Below, one piece after another: positions 35,181-42,419 of a stretch of 64,000 nucleotides of DNA. Every line of letters begins with the position of its first letter. Positions within the stretch are counted from its first letter, which is position 1. Below the pieces are notes generated by a model. That model searched no databases. It saw nothing but the letters and a program-made list of their open reading frames with translations, and was not told the origin of the DNA. The position numbers and the translations under genes are program-made. This stretch comes from ZC4RG17 sp036380875 (GTDB taxonomy: Bacteria; Actinomycetota; Acidimicrobiia; Spongiisociales; ZC4RG35): assembly GCA_036380875.1 (NCBI GenBank), contig DASVDX010000057.1, forward strand, positions 1-64,000. The letters are read 5' to 3'.

Positions 35181-36398
35181 TCATGGTACGGGATGCCCCT
35201 CTCTAGAGGAACCCTTGGGGAGCCTGACTTCGAATCTCGCTCCCCCTCCAGGAGCGTCGGTGACCGTGACTTTGCCTCCGTGGGCATCCACCAGCGCCTT
35301 CACCAGATACAGGCCGATCCCGGTCCCGGCGTGGCTGCCATCCAGCCGGACGAACCGCTCGAATATCCGGTCGCGGTCGGCGGGCGGGACGCCCGGCCCC
35401 CGGTCCGACACCGCCAGCAACGCCTCCCCCGACTCTTCGACGACTTCGATGGTGACGAGACCTCCGCTCGGGCCGTGGATGGCGGCGTTGTCGACCAGGT
35501 TGGCGATGACCCGGTGCAGGCGGAGCATGTCCCCTTCGATGACCACCGGCTTCTCGGCCCGCAGCGCGAACCGGTGGGCCGGGAACCGGGTGCGGGCCAC
35601 GTCGACCACCTGCGAAGCGACTTTGGCGAGGTCGACCGGCTCGAGGTCGAGACTGGTCTCACCCAGGTCGACCCGGCCGAGGTCCACGAGTTGGGAGACG
35701 AGGTCGGACAGGCGCTGCGCCTCGGCGGCGATGAAGCGCACCGCTTCTGCCGCCATCGGGTCCATGGCGATCGAGTCGAGCTCTTCGAGGATGCGAGCGA
35801 ACCCGATGATGCCGGCGAGCGGCGACCGCATGTCATGTGCCACCCCCACCAGGAAGTCGGTGCGCTCTCGTTGTGCCCGGTCGAGTTGGCTGAGACGGCG
35901 TTGGATCCGGGCCATCCGGCGGCTCGAAACGATGGCATCGGCGACCTGGCGGCCCACCTCGGCGATCAACTCGACGTCCTCGTTGGTGAAGATGCCGGGC
36001 CGGTAGGACTGGACGCTCAGAACTCCGACCACGCGTTTGTTGCTGCGGGCCGGAACGCCCACGTATGCGCGGGCGTGCGGAGCTTCCTCCCCCACCAGGC
36101 GCCGCAGCGGAATGCCCGATGTCATGAGGTCGGAGATGCTGAGCGGCTCCTCGGAGTTCAGGACCCGCTCGGTGAGGCCACCGGAGTTCTTGGGCCACGT
36201 CGTGACCGCGAACGTGTCGCCTTCGACGATCGAGAAGCGCAGGCGGTTGGCCTCGGGGATGGCGAAGGAGACGACATCCGCCCCCACCGCATCACGCGTG
36301 GCGTACAGGGCCACCTTGACGACCTCATCGGGGGTGTCTCCCCGCGACAAGGCACGAATGATCTCCCCCAATGCAGTGAGTCGGTGGCGGGAAGGCAT
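35181..36398 (-). CDS. GAF-domain sensor histidine kinase (cytoplasmic)
   Basis: The 405-aa product has an N-terminal GAF domain (DAVGADVVSFAIPEANRL through GVLSVQSY) and a HisKA domain with phospho-acceptor GVAHDMRSPLAGIIGF. A HATPase domain follows with the N box NLVDNAAIHG, G1 DRGPGVPP and G2 GTGIGLYLVK, all intact. No membrane segment is present, so it likely senses a cytoplasmic signal. No response regulator is adjacent. The start is uncertain: ATG 36398 follows the hpt stop by 7 nt, and a GTG at 36431 overlaps hpt. Confidence 0.85.
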   Translation of the reverse strand: MPSRHRLTALGEIIRALSRGDTPDEVVKVALYATRDAVGADVVSFAIPEANRLRFSIVEGDTFAVTTWPKNSGGLTERVLNSEEPLSISDLMTSGIPLRRLVGEEAPHARAYVGVPARSNKRVVGVLSVQSYRPGIFTNEDVELIAEVGRQVADAIVSSRRMARIQRRLSQLDRAQRERTDFLVGVAHDMRSPLAGIIGFARILEELDSIAMDPMAAEAVRFIAAEAQRLSDLVSQLVDLGRVDLGETSLDLEPVDLAKVASQVVDVARTRFPAHRFALRAEKPVVIEGDMLRLHRVIANLVDNAAIHGPSGGLVTIEVVEESGEALLAVSDRGPGVPPADRDRIFERFVRLDGSHAGTGIGLYLVKALVDAHGGKVTVTDAPGGGARFEVRLPKGSSREGHPVP

Positions 36399-36405
36399 GT
36401 AGTGG

Positions 36406-36933
36406 TCAGACCGTAGCGGACTCCAGAACACCTACATAAGGCAGGTTTCGGTACTTGCCGGCATAGTCGAGCCCGTAGCCGACGACGAACTCGGGACCGA
36501 TCTCGAAGCCGATGTAACGCACGTCGAGCTCGACCCGCTGGATGCCTTGCTTGACGAGGAGGGCGGCTACTTCGAGCGACTCGGGCTTTCTAACCCGGAG
36601 GCTCTTCAGCAGGTAGTTGAGGGTGAGGCCCGAGTCGATGATGTCTTCCACGATGAGGACGTGTCGTCCCTGGATCTCCTCGTCGAGGTCTTTGAGGATG
36701 CGCACGACGCCCGAAGTCTGGGTGGAGGCGCCGTACGACGAGACCGCCATGAAGTCGAACTCCACGGGGATGTCGATCTGGCGAGCCAGGTCCGCCATCA
36801 CCATGAAGGCGCCCTTGAGGACACCGACTACGAGAAGCTCTTTGCCGCGGTAGTCGTCGGAGATCTCCCGCCCCATTCGCTCCAGTGCGGCTGCGATCTC
36901 CTCGGCTGTGATCAGGACCCTTATGTCTGCCAT
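36406..36933 (-). CDS. hpt: Hypoxanthine phosphoribosyltransferase
   Basis: The enzyme salvages hypoxanthine and guanine with PRPP to make IMP and GMP. The 175-aa product has LLVVGVLKGAFMVMADLAR (pyrophosphate loop), the PRPP motif VLIVEDIIDSGLTL and the C-terminal YAGKYRNLPYVGVL. The ATG at 36933 overlaps the tilS end by 13 nt. tilS-hpt-ftsH order is conserved in many bacteria. Confidence 0.95.
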   Translation of the reverse strand: MADIRVLITAEEIAAALERMGREISDDYRGKELLVVGVLKGAFMVMADLARQIDIPVEFDFMAVSSYGASTQTSGVVRILKDLDEEIQGRHVLIVEDIIDSGLTLNYLLKSLRVRKPESLEVAALLVKQGIQRVELDVRYIGFEIGPEFVVGYGLDYAGKYRNLPYVGVLESATV

Positions 36934-38210
36934 GTCCGTCGAATCCGGCTGTACACGACAAGGTAGCGGCGAGTCGTGTGGTCGACCCAACCGACGGGCA
37001 GTCTTCGCACCATCGGGAGCCACACCGGCTCGCCTTTGGAGACGACCACGGGATAGGCGGGTCGCTCGGCGGCAACGACACCGGCATCGGCGAGGAAGTC
37101 GGCGACCGAGGGGTGCTCCGACGCCGACTCCACGGCCACCTCGTCGAGGGCGTCGGCGTCGCCGACCATCCACGCCGCTCCCGCAGGCATCGCCGTGGGC
37201 GGATCGTCGGAGACGAAGACGTCGAACTCCCATTCGCCAAAGCTCGTCACACCGGGCTCGAGTCCCACCGGGTCGGGGACGGTGAGCGGCCCTTTCCGCG
37301 CCACGACCAAGGCGCCTTCCCGCTCCACCGTGAGGCGCGCCCCCGGCTGGTGCCGGCGGATCTCCCCCCGGGCCACGGCCAGCGTCCCGGCGACGGCGTC
37401 GGGGGAGGCCGCCTCGAGCCCGGCGACTGCGAGGAAGCGGCGGGCGCGGCGAGAGGCGATAGAGGGCGGGGCGGTGGCGAGGAGGGAAGCAGCGATGGCG
37501 ACCGCCTCGTCGGTCGTCTCGATGGGAGCGACGCTGGCTTCATCCAGGTAGACGACGTCGGCCGCCACGAGACGGGCAGTGGTGGCGAGCGACTGACGGA
37601 TTCGGCGGTTGTAGTCCTCGAGCATCGGCAGGAGCCGCCGGCGAATGCGGTTGCGCAGCGGGTCGAGGGATTCGTTGACAGGGTCGTCCATCCACGGGAG
37701 CCCGGCGAGGGAGGCCGCCTCCCGTGTCTCGGAGCGCGTGACGGCGAGGAACGGCCGGGCGAACGGCGGCCGGCGAGCGGGGATGCCCTTCAACCCGTCG
37801 ATGCCAGAGCTGCGAAGTAGGTGGAGGACGACGGTCTCGGCCTGGTCGTCAGCGGTGTGAGCGGTGAGGACCCACTCCCCCGGCTCGGCCTCCTCCTCCA
37901 GAGCGGCGTAGCGAGCGATACGGGCCTGATTCTCCGGGGAGGGGCCCTCGGGGACGACCACACGACGAACGGTGAGGGGGGTTCCCAGCCGTTCGGCGAT
38001 CGCCTCGGCCGCCTCGGCCAGCCGGTCCGAAGCGGGGAGGCCATGGTGGACGTGGACGGCGCGGACCGGAAGGCGCAGACGTCGGCAGAACCAGAGGAGG
38101 CACGCCGAGTCGGCTCCTCCCGAGAGGGCTACGACGAGGGGTCCTTCGGGCAGATCGGCCACCTGCTCGATGCGGGCGGCCAGCTCCTTCAGGCGACGCG
38201 GCTCAGCCAC
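36921..38210 (-). CDS. tilS: tRNA(Ile)-lysidine synthetase
   Basis: TilS modifies C34 of tRNA-Ile(CAU) to lysidine so that it reads AUA. The product has the PP-loop ALSGGADSACLLW, then HHGLPASDRLAEAAE and ADDQAETVVLHLLRSSGIDG. A C-terminal tRNA-binding region follows. The GTG at 38210 (VAEPRRLKELAARI, 429 aa) is preferred over a longer 454-aa frame. It overlaps the upstream metalloprotease gene by 22 nt. Confidence 0.9.
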   Translation of the reverse strand: MAEPRRLKELAARIEQVADLPEGPLVVALSGGADSACLLWFCRRLRLPVRAVHVHHGLPASDRLAEAAEAIAERLGTPLTVRRVVVPEGPSPENQARIARYAALEEEAEPGEWVLTAHTADDQAETVVLHLLRSSGIDGLKGIPARRPPFARPFLAVTRSETREAASLAGLPWMDDPVNESLDPLRNRIRRRLLPMLEDYNRRIRQSLATTARLVAADVVYLDEASVAPIETTDEAVAIAASLLATAPPSIASRRARRFLAVAGLEAASPDAVAGTLAVARGEIRRHQPGARLTVEREGALVVARKGPLTVPDPVGLEPGVTSFGEWEFDVFVSDDPPTAMPAGAAWMVGDADALDEVAVESASEHPSVADFLADAGVVAAERPAYPVVVSKGEPVWLPMVRRLPVGWVDHTTRRYLVVYSRIRRTWQT

Positions 38211-39232
38211 CGGGGAGGATCCGCGATCTCGTCCAGGGTGGGCAGGGCCTCCGGCGAGGACCAAGCGGCGTCGAGGGCTTCCCACCCGGCGCGCCGTTCC
38301 ACTTCGAGGATGAACGCCTCACCCATCTCGTACTGGCGCATCTTCATCTCCATGCCCGTCAGCCGGAAGAGGAACTGAGTGCGCGGATCGGAGCGGCGGG
38401 CCTTGAGAACGCGGGACATGCGGGCGTGGCCACGGAGCAGGCCGGCTCCGATCCGATCCATCACCACGTGGCCGTGGCCCTCGAGGAGGCTCATGAGGGC
38501 TTGCACGCGATCGAGCGTCTCCCGCTGCTCGGGCGAGGCGAGAAGGCCGAGGAGACCGCGCTCGTCGACGAGGGGCCGGTCGTCGGCGCGGGCGTCGAGC
38601 AGTTCCCGGACCACACGAGCGAGCCGGCCGGGCTCGGGCACCGCCTGGCTGACGAGCTTTTCGACGAGGGAGAGGAAGTGCGAGGCCATCCAGTCGACAC
38701 CGACGAACTGGGCACGGTGGGCCATCTCGTGGAGCGCTACCCACAGGCGGAACTCGGACGGTCGGAATTGGTGCCGGCGCTCGAGGTCGATGAGGTTCAC
38801 CCCCACGTAGGCAACGGCATCGCCGCGGTCCCCGGTGGGGAGCACCAACTCGTACTGGCCGAGCACGCGGCGGGAGAGGAATCCGAGGAGGAGGCCCGTT
38901 TCGGCCGAGACGACCTGGCGGGCGAGGGCGGCGGTGGCCGAGCCGAGCGTCCCGGTCGCCTCGAGCCGTTCGGCGATGCGCTTCTCGGCGGGTTCGAGCA
39001 GGTGGCTGAATGCGGCGAGGTTGCGCTCCACCCACTGGGTCCGGTCGACGACGTTGATCTCGGCGGCCGCCGGCATGTCGAGCCTCGTCGCCTCGGTCAC
39101 CATGGCGGCGGCCCGGGCGGTGACGCCGACCATCTCGGCCGCGAGGTGGTCGACCACGTAGGTGCCGGCCAGGGGGTGAGAGCCCGCCACCCGAGCGGCC
39201 AGTCGGCCGGCGAGGGCGGACGTGGTGGTCAC
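38189..39232 (-). CDS. DUF2342 zinc-dependent metalloprotease-like protein
   Basis: The 347-aa product belongs to an actinobacterial family (DUF2342, also annotated 'coenzyme F420 biosynthesis-associated') with a gluzincin-type HEMAH site (LWVALHEMAHRAQF). A conserved N-terminal region reads VDRTQWVERNLAAFSHLLEP. A second Glu/His ligand cluster probably lies in the following helix. Its start overlaps the membrane-protein gene upstream (4 nt) and its end overlaps tilS, so the genes are coupled. The substrate is unknown. Confidence 0.82.
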   Translation of the reverse strand: MTTTSALAGRLAARVAGSHPLAGTYVVDHLAAEMVGVTARAAAMVTEATRLDMPAAAEINVVDRTQWVERNLAAFSHLLEPAEKRIAERLEATGTLGSATAALARQVVSAETGLLLGFLSRRVLGQYELVLPTGDRGDAVAYVGVNLIDLERRHQFRPSEFRLWVALHEMAHRAQFVGVDWMASHFLSLVEKLVSQAVPEPGRLARVVRELLDARADDRPLVDERGLLGLLASPEQRETLDRVQALMSLLEGHGHVVMDRIGAGLLRGHARMSRVLKARRSDPRTQFLFRLTGMEMKMRQYEMGEAFILEVERRAGWEALDAAWSSPEALPTLDEIADPPRWLSRVA

Positions 39233-39591
39233 TCGACGACTTTGTAGCGGTTCCGCACGACCCGGAGAAAGTACTGGATGGTGGTGACGATCACCACGAT
39301 GGCGGCGAGGACGAGCAGGGTGGGGATCAGGTACCGGTAGGTCCAGTCCGCCTGTTGCTCCTCAGGAGCCGTGTCGGGGATGCTCACGGCTGGGACGGGG
39401 GCTTGCCCTGCCGCGCCGCCTTCAGCTGCGGTGGTCTCGGTCACCTCGGAGGGGGTGGTGGCGGCCCCTTGTTCCTCGGTGATCGTGGTGTCGGTCGTCT
39501 CCTCTTCCTGCTGAGCCAGGACGGGGGCCGAAGCGAAGAGAAGCACGGCGAGCGTGAGAACGGCAGCGGCGAGTCGACGGAGCTGTGACAT
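39229..39591 (-). CDS. Small secreted/anchored membrane protein (120 aa)
   Basis: The product has an N-terminal signal peptide (AAAVLTLAVLLFASAPVLAQ), an extracytoplasmic Thr/Glu/Ala-rich linker and a C-terminal transmembrane segment (LIPTLLVLAAIVVIVTTIQY), ending in a basic tail. It is a type I-like anchored protein with no recognised domain. TAGTGT ends 9 nt before the ATG (leaderless). It heads the operon with the DUF2342 metalloprotease, tilS and hpt. Confidence 0.65.
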   Translation of the reverse strand: MSQLRRLAAAVLTLAVLLFASAPVLAQQEEETTDTTITEEQGAATTPSEVTETTAAEGGAAGQAPVPAVSIPDTAPEEQQADWTYRYLIPTLLVLAAIVVIVTTIQYFLRVVRNRYKVVE

Positions 39592-39600
39592 GTCGGGGGA

Positions 39601-39606
39601 ACACTA
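39601..39606 (-). promoter_or_regulatory. Putative -10 box of the membrane protein-DUF2342-tilS operon
   Basis: TAGTGT on the minus strand ends 9 nt before the ATG at 39591. Confidence 0.4.
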
Positions 39607-39633
39607 CCAATGCCCCAAGGCGGGGCCGAACCG

Positions 39634-39879
39634 TCACTCCAGAACGGTGCCGCGTTCTCGCTGGATGGCCTGTTGCAGACGGTTCAAGAACTCGGGAGGA
39701 ACTTCCTCGGAGAGACACTCTTTGACGATGACCCGAAGCCGCTGTTCGAACGTATAGCCCTCGAGACAGGGTCTGCAGTTGGCGAGATGGCGGCGGATGC
39801 GTCGCCGACGCCACCACGTGAGCTCGTGGTCGATGTACAGGTATATCTCCTCGATCGCCTGCTCACAGGCTGGCTTCAT
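39634..39879 (-). CDS. rsrA: Redox-sensitive zinc anti-sigma factor RsrA-like
   Basis: The 81-aa protein has the zinc-binding anti-sigma (ZAS) pattern HLANCRPC (H-x3-C-x2-C) with an upstream Cys near residue 5. Oxidation forms a disulfide and releases the partner sigma factor. It is coupled by a 4-nt overlap to the SigR-like gene. The pairing implies a thiol-stress regulon, which in actinobacteria includes mycothiol genes. Confidence 0.88.
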   Translation of the reverse strand: MKPACEQAIEEIYLYIDHELTWWRRRRIRRHLANCRPCLEGYTFEQRLRVIVKECLSEEVPPEFLNRLQQAIQRERGTVLE

Positions 39880-40454
39880 GGTGCGTCGGCTCCCTCAGGC
39901 ACGAGCCCTCTTCGACTTGCAAATTCCCACAACGCACGTTGCAACTGCTTTCTTCCGCGGTGGAGCCTAGACATGACGGTCCCGATGGGGATGTCCAGGA
40001 TCTCGGCGATCTCCTTGTAGGAGAAGCCTTCGAGGTCGGCGAGCAGCACGGGGAGCCGGAAGTGCTCGGGCAGCGCCTCCACCGCCTCCTTGATGTCGGA
40101 CTCGACGAGGCCGTCGAGGAGTTGGTCCTCGGCCGAGCGCGACACGTCGGCGGTGTCCTCGGACCCCAGACGCCGATACAGGTAGAGATCCTCCACCTCG
40201 CCGAGATCGGTCTCGGTGGGCCGGCGCTGGGCCTTGCGGTAGCGATTGATATAGGTGTTGGTCAGGATGCGGTACAGCCATGCCTTGAGGTTCGTTCCTT
40301 CGGTGAACGTGTCGTAGGCGCGGTACGCCTTGAGCATCGTTTCCTGGACGAGGTCCTCGGCGTCCGCCGGGTTGCGGGTCATCCGCATGGCGGCTGCGTA
40401 GAGCTGGCCGACGTACGGCATGGCGTCCCGCTCGAAATTGGCCTGATCTGCCAC
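39876..40454 (-). CDS. sigR: ECF sigma factor, SigR/SigH-like
   Basis: The 192-aa product has region 2 (LYAAAMRMTRNPADAEDLVQ) and region 4 (FRLPVLLADLEGFSYKEIAE), as in SigR/SigH oxidative-stress sigma factors. It directs RNA polymerase to disulfide-stress promoters and is held inactive by the RsrA-like protein. The GTG start lies only 2 nt after the tRNA-Thr 3' end, so its mRNA must arise from processing of a shared transcript or from a start inside the tRNA gene. No Shine-Dalgarno sequence is visible. Confidence 0.88.
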   Translation of the reverse strand: MADQANFERDAMPYVGQLYAAAMRMTRNPADAEDLVQETMLKAYRAYDTFTEGTNLKAWLYRILTNTYINRYRKAQRRPTETDLGEVEDLYLYRRLGSEDTADVSRSAEDQLLDGLVESDIKEAVEALPEHFRLPVLLADLEGFSYKEIAEILDIPIGTVMSRLHRGRKQLQRALWEFASRRGLVPEGADAP

Positions 40455-40456
40455 AG

Positions 40457-40528
40457 AGCCGGAGAGGGGATTTGAACCCCTGACCTAACGCTTACGAGGC
40501 GTTTGCTCTACCCCTGAGCTACTCCGGC
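40457..40528 (-). tRNA. tRNA-Thr(CGT)
   Basis: The 72-nt cloverleaf has acceptor stem GCCGGAG/CTCCGGC, D arm GCTC..GAGC, anticodon stem AACGC/GCGTT with loop CTCGTAA (anticodon CGT, codon ACG) and T arm AGGGG-TTCAAAT-CCCCT. CCA is not encoded. Its 5' end overlaps the end of the nuclease gene by 10 nt. Confidence 0.92.
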
Positions 40529-40983
40529 CGAAAACGACATGGTAGCCGTCCGTGATCCGACCCCTCACCGGACGGAAGAGCCGGGTGGAGATAGTCACTA
40601 GCCCACCGAATCAAGCGTCGCTGATTGTTGGCGGGCGGCACCAATCGCAGCATCAGCTGACTCATGCCGTCGAACTCGGACGAATGGATGTAGTAGCAGC
40701 AGTCTGTCGTAGCGTCGTAGACAGCTAGCCAATCGACGTCGGCGGCGGTGTACCGATAGCTCACCCAGGCCGAGTTCGATTGGTTCATCACCCGGATGAC
40801 CTTCCCGTCCGATTCGGTGTACTTGACCTGGACCCTCTCCAGCCCGCCGGTTTCCTTGCGGTAGAGGATCAGGTCGAACGGAACATCGTGGCCGAAGGGG
40901 ATGGCGACGCCGAACTCGCGCTTTCGCAGGTCGGCGATGACCATCGCCTCGCCGATCTCCCCTTTGGTCGTCGTGTCCCCCAT
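40519..40983 (-). CDS. PD-(D/E)XK endonuclease-like protein (PDDEXK_5 type)
   Basis: The 154-aa product has the core of a PD-(D/E)XK nuclease. Glu9/Glu12 lie in the first helix, FDLIL has Asp37, and VQVKYT has Gln52 and Lys54. The layout resembles the group I intron-encoded PDDEXK_5 family (for example I-Ssp6803I, found in a tRNA intron), but no intron is seen here. The last codons run into the 5' end of tRNA-Thr. TACCTT ends 6 nt before the ATG. Confidence 0.72.
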   Translation of the reverse strand: MGDTTTKGEIGEAMVIADLRKREFGVAIPFGHDVPFDLILYRKETGGLERVQVKYTESDGKVIRVMNQSNSAWVSYRYTAADVDWLAVYDATTDCCYYIHSSEFDGMSQLMLRLVPPANNQRRLIRWASDYLHPALPSGEGSDHGRLPCRFRPE

Positions 40984-41025
40984 GTCCCGAAGGTACGGGA
41001 CGGCGGGGACGAGAACCAGAGCCGT

Positions 41026-41637
41026 CTAGACGCGCTCGAGGCCGGGAGGGACGGCAGCTGGAGAGAGGATCTGGTCGACCAGCCCGTATTCGACGGCCTG
41101 CTCGGCAGTCATCCACCGATCCCGGTCGGTGTCAGCGCGGATCTTCTCGATGTCCTGGCCGGTGTGGGCGGCGAGGATCTCGTTGGCCAGTTCGCGCTGG
41201 CGGACGATCTCGGCGGCGTGGATCTCGATGTCGCTCGCCTGGCCGCCCAAGCCTCCCTGTATGTGCGGTTGGTGGATCATGACCCGGCCGTGGGGAAGGA
41301 TGGACCGGCGGCCCGCCTCGCCTCCCGCCAGGATCACAGCGGCGGCCGACGCCGCCATCCCTATGCAGGTGGTCTCTACCTGTGGGCGCACGTGCTGCAT
41401 CGTGTCGTAGATGGCGAACATTCCGTCGACCGAACCGCCGGGCGAATTGATGTAGAGCGAGATCGGCTTGTCCGGGTCCTCCGACTCCAGATGGAGCAAC
41501 TGGGCGACGACGAGGTTGGCGACGTCGTCGTCGATGGCCCTACCGAGGAAGACCACCCGATGGCCCAAGAGCCGGGAGTAGATGTCGAAGATCCTCTCTC
41601 CCCGGGCCGTCTGCTCGATGACGTTGGGTATCAACAC
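41026..41637 (-). CDS. clpP: ATP-dependent Clp protease proteolytic subunit
   Basis: The 203-aa peptidase subunit has catalytic Ser in IGMAASAA, His in LPHGRVMIHQPH and Asp in the C-terminal DTDRDRWMTAEQAV. It forms a double heptameric ring that degrades proteins delivered by ClpC or ClpX. The GTG start has an excellent Shine-Dalgarno AAGGAGG. The 5' region between it and the divergent SRPBCC gene contains two ArsR-type palindromes, so its expression may be subject to that regulator. Confidence 0.95.
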   Translation of the reverse strand: MLIPNVIEQTARGERIFDIYSRLLGHRVVFLGRAIDDDVANLVVAQLLHLESEDPDKPISLYINSPGGSVDGMFAIYDTMQHVRPQVETTCIGMAASAAAVILAGGEAGRRSILPHGRVMIHQPHIQGGLGGQASDIEIHAAEIVRQRELANEILAAHTGQDIEKIRADTDRDRWMTAEQAVEYGLVDQILSPAAVPPGLERV

Positions 41638-41653
41638 GGCGTACCTCCTTACT

Positions 41654-41669
41654 GCAACCGATCGGTTGC
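41654..41669. promoter_or_regulatory. 16-bp perfect palindrome, probable ArsR operator 1
   Basis: GCAACCGATCGGTTGC is a perfect palindrome located 4 nt from the clpP Shine-Dalgarno sequence. The same GCAAC...GTTGC arms recur at 41690-41705. Confidence 0.6.
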
Positions 41670-41689
41670 TCTACACGCTACCACGATCT

Positions 41690-41705
41690 GCAACTGCTAA
41701 GTTGC
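41690..41705. promoter_or_regulatory. 16-bp inverted repeat, probable ArsR operator 2
   Basis: GCAACTGCTAAGTTGC has 6-bp arms and overlaps the -10-like TAAGTT (41698-41703) that would start the SRPBCC-arsR transcript 7 nt before the ATG. Its centre is 36 bp from the first palindrome. Confidence 0.6.
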
Positions 41706-41710
41706 ACACC

Positions 41711-42061
41711 ATGGATGAGCTACCGGAGATCGAGCGCAGCATCGAGATCGACGCCCCTCCCGAGGAGGTGTGGGAGCGGATCGTCGACGGAGAGTTGGCC
41801 GAGGAATGGCTCGGCGTCGAGATCGTTCCCCGTCCCGGCGGGCCGGTCACCGTGCCCGACGAGGACATGATCGGCACGGTCGAAGAGATCGAGGCGGGAC
41901 GTTCGATCACATGGTCGTGGCGCCACCGCGACGGCGACCCATCCCAGGTGACGATCACGATCGAGCCCAACGGCGACGGATCCCGGGTCACCGTGATCGA
42001 ACGCCTCCTCGAGTACCGGATCACGGGGTCGCCTCCGGTTTTTCTCGACCTGGCGGCGTGA
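41711..42061 (+). CDS. SRPBCC (AHSA1/START-like) domain protein
   Basis: The 116-aa product has the SRPBCC pattern: SIEIDAPPEEVWERIVDGEL, the central WSWRHRDGDPSQVTITIEPN, and the C-terminal helix EYRITG. The family binds hydrophobic ligands. It is often paired with ArsR-type repressors, as here (GTGA overlap). The ATG is preceded by TAAGTT with no Shine-Dalgarno sequence (leaderless). The ligand is unknown. Confidence 0.85.
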   Translation: MDELPEIERSIEIDAPPEEVWERIVDGELAEEWLGVEIVPRPGGPVTVPDEDMIGTVEEIEAGRSITWSWRHRDGDPSQVTITIEPNGDGSRVTVIERLLEYRITGSPPVFLDLAA

Positions 42062-42366
42062 CAGACCCCCAGCCTCTGTTCGCCGCCTTGGCCGACCCGA
42101 CACGCCGCCGGGTGTTCGAGCGGCTGTCGGAAGGCGGCCCGGCCTCTGCCTCGAAGCTGGCGGCGGAGATGCCGATCTCACGTCAGGCGATCGCCAAGCA
42201 CCTGGCGCTGTTGGACCAAGCCGGGCTCGTCGAACGCGTGCAGGCGGGCCGGGAGGTGCGCTACCGGGCCCGTCCCGAAGCGTTGGACGACGTCACGACC
42301 TGGGTGGCCCGGGTCGGAGCCCGGTGGGAAGAGCGCCTCGAAAAGCTCAAGAGATCGCTGGAGTGA
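42058..42366 (+). CDS. ArsR family transcriptional repressor
   Basis: The 102-aa winged-helix protein has LFAALADPTRRRVFERLSEG (helix 1-2) and the recognition helix region MPISRQAIAKHLALLDQAGL. The GTG at 42058 overlaps the SRPBCC stop. No metal-binding Cys cluster (ELCVCDL type) is present, so it probably senses an organic or other signal, or the SRPBCC partner. The two nearby palindromes are likely operators. Confidence 0.9.
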   Translation: MTDPQPLFAALADPTRRRVFERLSEGGPASASKLAAEMPISRQAIAKHLALLDQAGLVERVQAGREVRYRARPEALDDVTTWVARVGARWEERLEKLKRSLE

Positions 42367-42380
42367 GTTCTACTGGACAG

Positions 42381-42416
42381 AACGGGGCGTTTTCCGCCCC
42401 GTTTCGGTCATAAAAA
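42381..42416 (-). terminator. Bidirectional intrinsic terminator between arsR and holB (repeat copy 2)
   Basis: AACGGGGCG-TTTTC-CGCCCCGTT forms a 9-bp stem. Plus-strand tail TTTCGG follows arsR; on the minus strand the hairpin lies past the holB stop. The 36-nt block is 32/36 identical to 694-729. Confidence 0.65.
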
Positions 42417-42419
42417 GCC

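Noticed and set aside
35176..35183. TGATGTCA half-site upstream of ftsH
   Set aside because: A single 8-mer is expected by chance in a window of this size and has no paired half-site.
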